DNA of 64,000 nt, from positions 186,001 to 250,000 of the forward strand of contig MCFH01000051.1 of assembly GCA_002104945.1 (NCBI GenBank). The letters run 5' to 3'. The stretch is from Piromyces finnis (Eukaryota > Neocallimastigomycota > Neocallimastigomycetes > Neocallimastigales > Neocallimastigaceae). The translations under genes were made by a program, and so were the position numbers. The notes under the pieces are model-generated. The model was not told where the DNA came from. It searched no databases and saw nothing but the letters and a program-made list of their open reading frames with translations. Each line of letters starts with the position of its first letter. The first letter of the stretch is position 1. Below, in pieces: positions 31,836-43,335 of the stretch.

Positions 31836-33074
31836 ATGAAAAATATTAATTACATATTTTGTCTTATTATATTGTTTTTATTGGGATTCAATAATTCAAT
31901 GGTAATACCCAAAAAAGAAACTAATTCAAATTACTCAAATAATTATAAAAACAAAAGAGGATATAATATTGAATTTTCAGAGAAGGTAAATAATAATAAA
32001 ATGGTTTCAACTAATGAAAAAATAATATATGATTCTGATAAAAGTATAGAGAAAAATGTACATGATAATTTTGCTTTAAATAAAGAAAAAAATATTAAAG
32101 TTAATAGTAGATCCAGTATAGCACCTAAGATACAACAAGGTAAATTTTATGTAATACATTAAAAACATTAAAATATATAAATGAAAAATATTATTATTAT
32201 TTAATAAATTAACTTATTAATATTAAATTTTATTTAAATATTAGATTCTAATACTTACTTTGTTGGTGATGAATCTGTATTTATTTCACCAGTAAATCAA
32301 TCATCAAATAATAATAGTACTCCAAATAAGAGTGAAAGTAATCAAATATTGAATGATTTAAATAAACCTGATGATATTATAAATAATTCACTCAATAGTA
32401 GCGATTATAAAAAATTTAATTCCACTGAAGTTTTAATTGGAAAAATTAAAAGTGAAACGATTAAAGATAGTGATAGTAGCGATAGTATTAATATTGATAA
32501 AGCTGATAGTGCTGATAATGATATATTAAGCGAAGAAAATACAAGGGAGAAAGAAGATAGTTTGGCAAGATTATATAAGCCTGATATTGTACCAGTTACA
32601 AATATTGATGATAATAGTATTGATAATAGCAATAAGGATTCTAATACGGAAAACAATAAAGATTTAAGTGGTGAAAAAAATTTAATATATGCTTCAGGAA
32701 TGATAATGGGTATAGTTTTATTTTTTATAATAGGCAACATTATTATTAAAGTTAAAAAACCACACAACAATAAAGATATTACTTTACCAGGAAGCAGAAC
32801 TTTGAAATTAGATCGAGAGAATTTTGATAGTGTTAATATAATAGATGGCGATCTTAATTCAATTTTATCTTTGGAAACTATGGAACAATATTCAGATAAT
32901 AATCAAGTATATGTAGTTGATGAAAAAAATAATTTAAAAAATATAACAAAAATATATGAAATTAAAGGGTATAAAGACCATATCTTTGAAAGATCATGTG
33001 ATGTTGAAAGAAGTGATTCTCTTAATTCTTTATTTGATATTAGTTTTAATGAAAATAATTCCTATCGCTCATAA
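31836..33074 (+). CDS. Unknown secretory single-pass membrane protein, 377 aa, 2 exons
   Basis: Exons 31836-32139 and 32245-33074 give 378 codons with the stop. A signal peptide covers about residues 1-20 (MKNINYIFCLIILFLLGFNN). The lumenal or outer part to about 247 is hydrophilic and rich in Asn, Ser, Asp and Lys with many possible N-glycosylation sites. One membrane helix (LIYASGMIMGIVLFFIIGNI, about 248-268) is followed by a basic stop-transfer (KVKKPHNNK). The cytoplasmic tail of about 105 residues contains DSVNIIDGDLNSILSLETME and ERSDSLNSLFDISFNE. The layout is that of a type I membrane protein or sensor. I recognise no domain. It is probably lineage-specific; alternatives are a wall-stress sensor or an adhesin stub. 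Confidence 0.8.
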
Positions 33075-33107
33075 CCCGATAAATTAATATCCATTTTATC
33101 GAGGTTA
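33072..33107 (+). other. Inverted repeat (12-13 bp stem) at the stop codon
   Basis: The stop codon begins the left arm TAACCCGATAAA. The right arm TTTATCGAGGTTA pairs with it except for one bulged base, around a 10-nt loop. In an RNA this would form a hairpin immediately 3' of the reading frame. Confidence 0.6.
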
Positions 33108-34164
33108 CAACACGTTATTCAATAATGGATACAAGAAAAAAAAAATTTTTTTGTATTGAAAGTAGTAAATAGTTATATTCTATATAAAAAGAAAACTAAT
33201 TAAAAATAGTTTTTATATAGTGTATATAAAATGAATATTTTAGATACCCATAAAAATTATTTATTTTTAGAGTGATTATTTATTCTTTTAATATAAAATA
33301 TATAATTAATTTATTTAAACAAAAAATAATAATAATAATAATAATAAAAATAAATATTTAATTTATAATTAAAAAATAAAAAAATAAAAAAACGAAAAGA
33401 AAATAAAAATAACAAATGAATGAAAAAAAAAATTAAATAAAAACTAATAAAACTAATAAAATAAGAAAAAAAAACATTTGATAGATATTGTAAAGTGTAA
33501 AAATATTATTTTTATTAAATACATGTTTTCATCTTTTAAAAAGGAATATTTTTAAAGAATATTTAAATACATTAAAAGATAAATAGTAAATTAGAATTAC
33601 AGTACTTTTTCATGAACAATTATAAAAATCATTATAATAAAAAAGTTAATAATTGATTGATTGGCTATAATTACTTTTTTTTTGATTTTACAAAAATGTT
33701 TTCTTAAAAAATTATTAGACTTTAATAATAAAAAAATTTTTTCTATTAATATTAATAAATATAGTAAAGAAGATAATATTTTTTTTTTTTTTAAAAAAAA
33801 GGGAAAGACAAAAAAAGATAGAAAAAAAAAATAAAAAAAAAGAAAAAAAAAAAAAAAAAAAAAAAGAAAAAAGAAAAAAAATTATTAAAAAAGAAAAAGA
33901 AAATTTAAGGTAAGAAAATTAATGTTATTACTTTATTTTTCTTTATTATTATTTATTTATTCGATTATTATTTATATATTCGCATGAAATACTATAATTA
34001 AATTGAATATAATCAAATAAAAAAAAAAAAAAAAAAAAAAAAAAATCAATAATTATAATTCTTCTTTTTCATATTTTAATAATAATATATATTCAATACT
34101 TTCATTAATTCAATATTTTCTCAAAAGTCAAAACAATCAAAATTATAATATAAGATTTTTCAAA
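33108..34164. other. Intergenic region, no gene seen
   Basis: AT-rich spacer with long A-rich purine stretches around 33780-33900 and a 26-A run near 34020, just upstream of Tim54. No coding signal was found. Confidence 0.6.
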
Positions 34165-35754
34165 ATGTCTTCATTTGACAAATTTGCAAAAAAAGTAAAA
34201 TCTAAAATCCCTTCCAAGCCCTGGTTAATTTTTATGGGATGTAGTGGTCTTGTGGCCTCAGCTATATATTATGATAAACAAGAAAAAAAAAAGATACAAA
34301 AAAGATTAATAGACCAAGTTTCATTTTATGCCAACAGACCTATTGAAACTGATACCCGTCCGAGAAAAATCATGGTTTGTATGACTGCTCCAATGGGAAC
34401 TTCCCTTAGAAAATTAAAAGTACATTTTGAAGAATATATAGAACCAAGTAAATAATATAAATGTTTTTTTTTTATTTTATTTATAATTTATATTTCAAAT
34501 TAAATATTTAATTACATTACATTACATTATAAATTTATTTTCAAAAGTGTAATAATCATAATTATATTATAATATTAATTTTTAATATAAACTTTTTTTT
34601 TTATTATTTAAAATATATTTTAATTATAACAAATTCAATAATATTCATTATAACCTTATAATAATAATTTTAATAATTATTATTCAATTAACCCTCCTTT
34701 TTTTTATTAAAAAAAAAATAAATTAAAAAGTTTTCGAAGCCGCAGCACTCGATTATGAATTAATTGAATCTAGAATTGATGGAGGAGTTAGAAATAAAAT
34801 AATTAATTTAGTACATAAAAGAAAACAAGAAGAGGCAAATCCTTCACTATATAGATTGCCAATTGAAATACCCGTTCAACCTCAAATATCTTTAACTGAA
34901 GATTTAGTTTCATTTGGAAGAGCTTCCTACAGAGAAATGTTAGAAGGTTTAAATCAAGGTTTTTTATCACAACCACCCAAAGAATATATAAAGGATATTA
35001 ATATAATTAATAAAAACAAGAAAAAACCACAGGTTAAGCCAAAACCAGTGCAGAAGAAAAAAGGATTATTCAATAGAAATAATAAAATTGAAGGTAAGAC
35101 AATATTTTAAATATAAATAATTCTCTAAACATTATATTTTCATATAAATTATAAAAAAGATAGATGTATAAAGGAAAATATATAGCAAATGATTTTATTA
35201 ATTTAATTAATTATAACATTATGTTCAATAACACCAAAATGTATTTATAATAAAAAGATAAATCAAAAGATACCAAGGTAGAAAGTCCATCAACATCAAA
35301 ACAAAAGGAAGATGATGAATTCCATTTAAAATTTTCAGAAGAATATTTACCAGATTTTGATATTACACCGGTTGTTGGTTTAATTTCATTTAATAACTTG
35401 GTAGGCAAGAAAAATTTTGGTCGTAGAGTAGTATCATGGTTTAATGAACGTAAGATAGCAGAAGAATATGGTAAACAAGCAGTTGCTGTTGTTGTGGGTA
35501 AACATGTACCTTTTGAAGTTGATAGAGATTGTCGTCTTGGCTTATTTGAAGAAAGAAGAGTAGCTAGTAAAAAGTTAGGTCCATTACCAAAAATGTATCG
35601 TATGCATGAAGAAGTTTCCAGAAGACTTCGTATCATACAAGATTTTGGTATTCCAGATGAAGATGACACCGAAAGATGGGTAGTTAATCCAAATAAAGGA
35701 CGTAAATTAGTTAATGCATTCGGAAGATTGGGTGAACCATTACAATATTATTAA
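34165..35754 (+). CDS. TIM54: Tim54, TIM22 inner-membrane translocase subunit, 380 aa, 3 exons
   Basis: Exons 34165-34447, 34731-35093 and 35258-35754 sum to 381 codons with the stop. Tim54 is a subunit of the TIM22 complex, which inserts carrier-type proteins into the inner membrane. The Tim54 signature is clear: a membrane helix PWLIFMGCSGLVASAIYYDK (19-38), then RPRKIMVCMTAPMGTSLRKL and VHFEEYIEP, then FEAAALDYELIESRIDGGVR. The C-terminal part keeps a VVGLISFNN strand and an RRVVSWFNERKIAEEYGKQA stretch, with a final GEPLQYY. A Lys-rich linker (about 190-235) joins the halves. In an anaerobic fungus the complex would work in the hydrogenosome. Confidence 0.93.
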
Positions 35755-37388
35755 AATTACAAAATCATAAGAATCATAAAAACAGCAACAATAGAATTAT
35801 CTAGAAACTTATACTACAGTAATGAAAACAGTATTTATAGAATTATATACAAATTTTTATTTCTAATAAAGATAGAAATGAAGTGTTTCTAAAAGGAAAA
35901 TTTTATTCTTTTATTATTATTAATATTTTAATAATAATAATAAAATTTTTTTACATAAACTATAATATTTATTTAAAAAAAAAAAAAAGCATATAACATA
36001 AATTGAAATTATAAAAATAAATAAATAAATTAAAAAAAAAAAAAGGAAATAGTAAATCAAATTTAAATATGAAATAAATATATACATCTTTTTTTTTTTT
36101 TTTTTTTTTAAAGAAATTTTTATCCTTAGTTATTATTAATTTTAAAATAAAATAAAAAAGTCTTCCTAATGGAATATACTTAATCCCTAGACCTTAAATT
36201 TTTATTCAATATTTCATATTTCATTAATGAAAAGTTTGTTATTTTAAAAATTTTTACGATACACAATAACACACATTTCTTGTTTTAAGATGGTATAATT
36301 TCAATATCATATTTAGTTCTTTTTAATTTTATGTAATTTTTTTTTTTTACTTTCTTTTAAAATAAAAATATAAAAAAAGTTGACAATTTTCTAAGAAAGT
36401 TATTCAAGTAAATTATAACACATTTTTTATTTTTAAGGATTGAAAAATAAATGAAAAAAAAAAAAAAAAGGCAAACTCATACAAGTAGGATTTTAATTTC
36501 TTATTCAATCTTTATACTACAATTTCCCGTAGATATTTTATAATAAATATCACTATATCCTATCCTATTTATTAATATTATTACCTAAAATATTTTCTTT
36601 TTTGATATTTATCCATAATATCAATGAAATAACTTTATTAGTAAAGGCACACCATTGAGTTTTTATATTTTAAAGATCTCTTAAAAAATAATTTTTAGTT
36701 ATGAAAAATGGAATGTCTTCTATAATATAATATAATATAATATAATATAATATAATATAATATAATATAATATAATATAATATAATATAATATAATATAA
36801 TATAATATAATATAATATAATATAATATAATATAATATAATATAATATAATATAATATAATATAATATAATATAATATAATATAATATAATATAATATAA
36901 TAATATAAAAATTTAATTTTATTTTTAAATTCTTTTTATCAATATAATTTTATATTTATTATAACTTTCTAATTAAAAAATTTTCTTAAAAGTACACTTA
37001 ATAAATAGAATATTCTAAGCATTCTATTAATATGAATTATTTTTAACTTTACATTTGTTTATTTTTTAGTTTTATCCTTATTATAAATATATTATAATAA
37101 AAGCAGTAATGAGAATTTGTATAACACCAATGTACTTGTGAATAATGATATGATTATACTAGATTTTTAAAAATATATATAAATAGGATATTAGCTTGCT
37201 TTTTATAAATTTTTTTTTATGTATTATTACAATTTAAAAAATATTTAAACTATATATTGAATGATTAATACATATGAAAAATATTAAACTTTAATGTATC
37301 ATTAATATTTTATTTATTATAGGATTGAGTTTTTCTTAATCTTCTATTTTCAATGTGAGTAAATTTATTGCTTTTAGTAGTTAAAATA
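35755..37388. other. Convergent intergenic region with a long satellite
   Basis: Between the ends of Tim54 and the transglutaminase-like gene. The only structured content is the TATAA array at 36721-36900. No coding segment was seen. Confidence 0.65.
36721..36900. repeat. (TATAA)36 pentanucleotide array
   Basis: An uninterrupted run of 36 TATAA units over 180 bp, perfect in every unit. It lies in the convergent gap between two genes. Confidence 0.97.
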
Positions 37389-37912
37389 TTAATAATTTAA
37401 TTTTATACTAATAATAATTAAAAAGAATAGAATAAAATGAGGTGTTCTCATAGATATACTATTATTTGTTTTATCATCAGTATTTTCAACTAAATGTTGT
37501 GAGTCATCAATTACTGAAGATGATGTTTCTTCTTCTTCAATTTCTGACGTTACTGTGTATATATCACTATCTATATTTATAAAAGTATCTGTGATAGTAG
37601 GTATAGTAGTAGTAGTAGTAGTAGTAGTAGTTGTTGTTGTTGTTGTTGTTGTAGGTATAGTAGTAGTAGTAGTAGTAGTTGTTGTTGTTGTAGGTATAGT
37701 AGTAGTAGTAGTAGTAGTTGTTGTTGTTGTAGGTATAGTAGTAGTAGTAGTAGTAGTTGTTGTTGTTGTAGGTATAGTAGTTGTAGTAGTAGTAGTAGTT
37801 GTTGTTGTTGTAGGTATAGTAGTAGTAGTTGTTGTTGTTGTAGGTATAGAAGTAGTAGTAGTAGTTGTTGTTATAGGTATAGTAGTAGTAGTAGTAGTTG
37901 TTGTTGTAGGTA

Positions 37913-37949
<37 letters not shown>

Positions 37950-39510
37950 TGTTGTTGTTGTTGTTGTTGTAGGTATAGAAGTAGTAGTAGTAGTAGTAGT
38001 GGTAGTAGTAGTAGTTGTTGTTGTTGTTGTAGGTATAGAAGTAGTAGTAGTAGTAGTTGTTGTTGTTGTTGTTGTTGTTGTAGGTATAGAAGTAGTAGTA
38101 GTAATAGTAGTTGTTGTTGTTGTTGTTGTAGGTATAGTGGTAGTAGTAGCAGTTGTTATTGCTGTTACTGTAGTAATAAATGTTTTCCAATAATATATAA
38201 TATTAATATTGAAAGATATTAATATAATTGGATATTAGTAAAATAGAAATGTTTATAAAAATAATAAAAGATAATAATTTAATTATAAATATACCATCAT
38301 CAAAAGTAAAAGAATAATTAATTAAATTAATTTCTTCTTTTTCTTCGTTACTTGGAATATAATCATTTTTTTCAATATTAGGATATTCAATTAATTTTTT
38401 ATCACTAAAAGAGGAATGAAGCAGATTGCGTTCAGGATTATCAGAATATTTTATATTGTTATACAAATGGTTTGTGCCTGTTAAGAAATAATCTGTTTTT
38501 AAATTTCCATAAGAGCCAGTTGGAATATTTATATCATTTATTAAAGGATCATCAAAAGTAACATCCAATACATACCATTTGCTATTTATTTCAACAAAAT
38601 TCCATTTGTGTGTAGAACTAATTGCACTAATACAATTAATACCATATTGGCGAGCAAGATATTGAAAAGCTTCGGCATATCCTTCACAAACACATTTATT
38701 TTCAACAAGACCACCATATATTGTTCTTATATGTTTTCTATTTTCATCTAAAATATATTCATTTTTTGTAATTAAATAGTCATGGATATATCTTAAAATA
38801 CCGTAAGGAGTTTTTATTCCAGATAATGTAATTTGATTCATTATTTTATCTTTAATATCCTGTATTTCTTTATTTAGATTTGCAATGGTTTCACTTGTAT
38901 AAAAAGAAAATTCGGAATTGCTAACTATCATATAAAATATACAATATAATGCTCTATTTGAAGAAGAACATTCATATTGAATTCCATTAATCCACCATAA
39001 TTCTGGATTTTCAAAAATTAAAACTGTAAAAACTTTTTCTAAGGAATTATCAAATTCGTTAAAAAATGTATTTATATCATCAATATTATTAAAGTTAGTG
39101 ATTGAAATACCAATTTCTAAATCAGGAATTTCTTTAGCTGATTGATTATAAAATATATCGAACATTTTTTTTTCATCTTCATTTAGTTGATGATAAAAAC
39201 TAAAATCTGCAGATTCCATCAATGAACTTATATCAACATCATCGTCTATAATATTTTTTAAATTTTTTTTTTGATCTTCGGTCCAATATTTAATGGTATT
39301 AATTGAAAAATTCTTATATTTATATATAAATTCTCCATCAATATTCTTAATATTCTTTTCCGGAATATATTCAATCAAATAATCCTTATTAATTTTATTT
39401 CGTTTTTCAAAAGCCTTATAATTTAAATGCCGTTGCCATGATATCTCTATTAATTTTAATAAAATTAATGATATTTGGAATAAAAGAAATTTACTGATTA
39501 TTATATTCAT
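37389..39510 (-). CDS. Secreted/surface transglutaminase-like protein with Thr-rich stalk, 664 aa, 2 exons
   Basis: Exon 1 is 39510-38295 and exon 2 is 38167-37389; the lengths give 665 codons with the stop. A hydrophobic start (residues 1-24) is a signal peptide or anchor. A transglutaminase-like fold covers about 225-330. Its triad can be read as C275 in NKCVCEGYAEAFQYLARQYG, H301 in THKWNFVEI and D316 in KWYVLDVTFDDP. This superfamily includes proteases and crosslinking enzymes, so the activity is open. Exon 2 encodes about 190 residues of threonine blocks split by IPT or SIPT, then an acidic stretch (SEIEEEETSSSVIDD) and a hydrophobic tail (FILFFLIIISIKLNY), which suggests a membrane or GPI anchor on an O-glycosylated stalk. 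The GYA/WN/DDP pattern resembles Firmicutes proteins. The poly-V and poly-Y frames over the stalk are shadows. Confidence 0.85.
37600..38167 (-). repeat. Threonine-coding minisatellite with IPT spacers
   Basis: About 14 blocks of ACA/ACT codons separated by ATACCT (Ile-Pro), sometimes preceded by TCT (Ser). Within a block ACA codons come first and ACT codons follow. Block length varies from 7 to about 18 Thr. The stretch forms the stalk of the transglutaminase-like protein. Confidence 0.9.
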
Positions 39511-40470
39511 ATTTATTTAATTTGTTTTTTAAAAATATATATATATATATATTTTAATTTATAGAGGTGTGTGTATAAAATTTTAATAATATTTTTTTTA
39601 GGAATTTTTAAATAATAAATTTATTTTCCATAAAATAGATCTATTTTTACAAATAAAATTTATTAGTTAAAATTTAAAAAGATATTGGAAGAAAAAAAAA
39701 AAAAAGAAAAAAGAAAAAAAACTACAAAAATACGATATTCATTTAAAGAATGAAAAAAACTACAAAAATACTATATTCATTTAAAGAATGAAAAAAACTA
39801 CAAAAATACTATATTCATTTAAAGAATAAAGTGTATATAGTTTTAATTTTTGAATTAAAAATTAATTAAATGTGTTGTTTGTATAGAAAAAAAAGAATTA
39901 ATTCAAGACTCTAAAAATTTTAATTAAAGATACATTATAAAATATAAAATCTATGATTAATAATTAAATATATAATAATAGCGTTAAAATTGATATTTTT
40001 GAACAAGATAATTTGAATTATTAGTATGAAAAGTTACTAATAGTATATTAACATAGATACTAAATACTATATTCCTTTAAATAATGAAGATTAAATAAAT
40101 TTAAAGTACACTATTTCTACTTTTTCTTATATCAGATGCAAATGTTTTTAATATTTTTTATTACATTTATTTCATTTGATCAAGTTTAATTATTATCCAA
40201 TCTTTCATAATAAATGAATTAATAATAAATAAATATATTATGATTATTGTACTTTTTTTTTTATTTTGAACATAAAAAACGCATTAAATACAAATAATTT
40301 ACTGAATCATTTCCAATATAAAGTAACTAATTAACATATTATGTCTTGAATGTATTATTCAATATTAATATTAAATGACATTTATAAAAATATAATTTTA
40401 ATTCATAACTTGTAAAATTATAAGTAAAACATATTAAGAATGAGGCTAAATAAATTAATATATTAATATC

Positions 40471-40505
<35 letters not shown>

Positions 40506-41241
40506 TAAAATAAGATATAAATTTTTATTTTATTTTATTATACATAGTAATGATATTATTATTAATATTATTATTAAAAACATTTGAAATGCTCTTTTTT
40601 TTAAAGTATTTTCTTTATATTGTTTTTTTAAATATTATTTTATAATATTGTTTATTCGTTATTATTGATTCTTTTATTGTAATTATTAATTAACTTTTGC
40701 AACTAATTCAGATTTAAATGTTTTAATTATAATTGATCATTTTTATTTTCATAATAATTACAGTTTGTATTTTTAAAAAAAAAAAAAATGCTAAGAACTA
40801 AATATATTAAGTATACACTAGAATTATATTGATAATATAAATTTAATATATACATTATATTCATAAAATATATTAAAGTTTATTTGTTAAAATTTTAATA
40901 TAACTTTTTTAAACTTTGTGACAGGTTTTAATAAATACTTATGCCAATTTTTATATTAAAATGTGTTATTAAAAATATATATAAAGAAAAGTATTTCTTG
41001 GATAATTTAATTCTTTTAAATAAAAAAAAAACTATACACATAGACTTAACAAAAATAATAACTAATAATAATTAATACATTGTTTGACAACTATTATATA
41101 TATCCATAAAAAAAGTAGCACAATATTAATAGATTTTAAATTGAAATTTCAGAAAAAAAAATATATTAATACTTTTAGCAATTAGTATTATAATATTAAA
41201 ATATAATACATAAATTACAAGAATCGTATATTTAAAGATAA
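39511..41241. other. Divergent intergenic region
   Basis: Between the starts of the transglutaminase-like gene (minus) and the pectin-binding-type gene (plus), so it contains both promoters. Apart from a 38-bp tandem repeat and A-runs near 40471-40499, nothing was recognised. Confidence 0.6.
39721..39828. repeat. 38-bp direct tandem repeat, almost 3 copies
   Basis: The unit begins ACTACAAAAATAC and continues ATATTCATTTAAAGAATG. Copies start at 39721, 39759 and 39797. They differ by one base (G or T after ATAC) and at the truncated end. It lies about 210 bp upstream of the transglutaminase-like start. Confidence 0.9.
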
Positions 41242-43014
41242 ATGAAACTGTTTAATTTTAAAATCATAGTATTCTTTGTTTTTATACTAATCAAAAGAAT
41301 AGTAGTATGCGAAGATATTACATTAGTTCCTGGTCCAGTAACTTGTGACTATAGTAGTAAGGATAGTAATGAAAATTATGATATCAATACGGATACTAAT
41401 ATTAATTGTGAAGGTTCTTCCTGTACCGTTAATGGTAATGGTGCCACGATTTCAAATGAACAAGTAACAATTACAACAGCTGGTACTTTTATAATTAAGG
41501 GATTATTAGAAGGTCAAATTCGTATTGAAGCAGCAAAAGAAGATTTTATTCATCTTATTTTAGAAAATGCTACAATTAAAAGTAATAATGGACCAGCAAT
41601 TTATGGTGTAAGTGCTGATAAGGTTACTCTAACTCTTGTAGGTGAAAATACCTTGTCAGATTCATCTAATTATACTGTTGTTGATGAGGAACCAGATGCA
41701 TGTCTTTTTATTGACAGTGATCTTACTATAAATGGTTCTGGTAGTTTAAATGTTACAGGCAATTATAGTGATGCCATTAGATGTAAAAGTGATTTAAAGA
41801 TTGTTAATGGTAATATATCCGTTCCAAGTGCTGTTCAACGCGGTATAAAAGCTAAAAATTCAATATGTATAAAAGATGGTTCGTTATTAGATATTACATC
41901 AAATAATTCAGCTCTTAAAGTTACAAGAATGGATAATCCAGAAAAGGGATTTATTGTTATTGATGGTGGTAATATTGTCATTTCTACCACTAATGATGCT
42001 ATTCATGCAGAAAGTCACTTAACAATTAGAGGAGGTTATATTGATATAAAAAGTTGTAAAGAAGGTCTTGAAGCACAAATGATTGATATTCTTGGTGGAG
42101 AAATTCATATTGTTTCATCAGATGATGGTATTAATGCCACAAAAATAGCTAAAAAAGAGGATACAAATGGTAACAATATGTTTGGTTCTATGCCAGCCAC
42201 TGGTACAGATGGTAGTATTTATATTAATATTGTTGGAGGTAAAACTTATGTTACCATGACAGGTATGGATGTAGATGGTATAGATTCAAATGGTGTTCTT
42301 TACATTGGTAGTGAAGCTCAAGTGTATATTTCCATTGAAGGTGACATTTATGGTAATATGGCTGCATTAGATGCTGAAGGTTCTAATGCAATTACCTCTG
42401 GTTCCACTATTGTTATAGCCGCTAGTGGTATGGGTGGTATGGGTGGTATGAGAGGTGATTTTATGGATGGTGGAAATGGAAATCGTCCAAGCCAACCTCC
42501 AAATGATAGTGGAAATGGAAATCGTCCAAACCAGCTTTCAAATGATAGTGGAAATGGAAATCAACAAAATTACCCATCACCTCCAAATAATGATGGTTTT
42601 ATGAATGAAGGCAATAGAAATCCACCAAATGGAAGCAATATGAATATGACACCACAATTTGGAGAATCGGGTAAAGTTTATCAGCCATATATTAAAACCT
42701 CTATAAACACTCAAAGTGCAGGAACAGAAATTACTGTAAAAGATACTAGTGGTAACGTTATTGTTTCCTATACACCAGATGTTTCCTATTCAAATTTACT
42801 AATAACGTCTCCTTCCATGAAGGCAGGTGAAGCCTATATTATTAATTCAGGTTCTGAATCTATTACTATAAATGCATCCGAAGAAAGTGGAACAGTTAAT
42901 TCTCCATCAGTATCATCACCTCTTGGTACCATTTCTTCTAGTAGTTCATACAAAATTCAACAAAAATATATTTATACTATTCTTTTCTTTTTTGTTTTTA
43001 TAATAGTTTATTAA
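41242..43014 (+). CDS. Cthe_2159-type carbohydrate-binding beta-helix protein, surface-anchored, 590 aa, intronless
   Basis: A single exon with no intron. The signal peptide is MKLFNFKIIVFFVFILIKRIVVC (1-23). Residues about 50-395 form repeated short strands (VTITTAGTFIIKGLLEGQIR, FIHLILENATIKSNNGPAIY, TLVGENTLSD, AIRCKSDLKIVNG, DAIHAESHLTIRGG, SSDDGINA, MDVDGIDSNGVLYI). This is the pattern of the Cthe_2159/PF14262 family, a parallel beta-helix related to pectate lyases; the clostridial prototype binds pectin-type polysaccharide. A Gly/Met patch (GMGGMGGMRG) and a linker with three GNGNRP/GNGNQQ repeats follow, then a small C-terminal region (about 475-560), a Ser-rich spacer and a hydrophobic end (YIYTILFFFVFIIVY), probably an anchor signal. 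Family, lack of introns and gut habitat suggest bacterial origin by transfer (inference). Confidence 0.9.
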   Translation: MKLFNFKIIVFFVFILIKRIVVCEDITLVPGPVTCDYSSKDSNENYDINTDTNINCEGSSCTVNGNGATISNEQVTITTAGTFIIKGLLEGQIRIEAAKEDFIHLILENATIKSNNGPAIYGVSADKVTLTLVGENTLSDSSNYTVVDEEPDACLFIDSDLTINGSGSLNVTGNYSDAIRCKSDLKIVNGNISVPSAVQRGIKAKNSICIKDGSLLDITSNNSALKVTRMDNPEKGFIVIDGGNIVISTTNDAIHAESHLTIRGGYIDIKSCKEGLEAQMIDILGGEIHIVSSDDGINATKIAKKEDTNGNNMFGSMPATGTDGSIYINIVGGKTYVTMTGMDVDGIDSNGVLYIGSEAQVYISIEGDIYGNMAALDAEGSNAITSGSTIVIAASGMGGMGGMRGDFMDGGNGNRPSQPPNDSGNGNRPNQLSNDSGNGNQQNYPSPPNNDGFMNEGNRNPPNGSNMNMTPQFGESGKVYQPYIKTSINTQSAGTEITVKDTSGNVIVSYTPDVSYSNLLITSPSMKAGEAYIINSGSESITINASEESGTVNSPSVSSPLGTISSSSSYKIQQKYIYTILFFFVFIIVY

Positions 43015-43271
43015 GTATTCATTTATATATTATATTGTATAAATATAATTTATTTCTATATGTTTGTTATTTAAATTTTGAATAGTTTTATCCCATTTTT
43101 TATTTATCAAATTTAAAATATTTATACATATAACAAGATAGTTTATATATTTTTTTTTCTCATAGATAGAAAATTGTATAATAAATATGGTAATTAATAT
43201 CAAAAAATTAAATCTCATAAAATTTTAAAAATGATAAATAAAATAATAAAAAATATACATAATAGATTTAC

Positions 43272-43335
<64 letters not shown>

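Noticed and set aside
35211-35669. Minus-strand frame of 152 codons
   Set aside because: Antisense of the Tim54 C-terminal exon, which has clear family motifs.
37555-38193. Plus-strand poly-Val frame and minus-strand poly-Tyr/Asn frame
   Set aside because: Both are other frames of the Thr-coding minisatellite. The Thr frame is in phase with the transglutaminase domain and reaches a proper stop at 37389.
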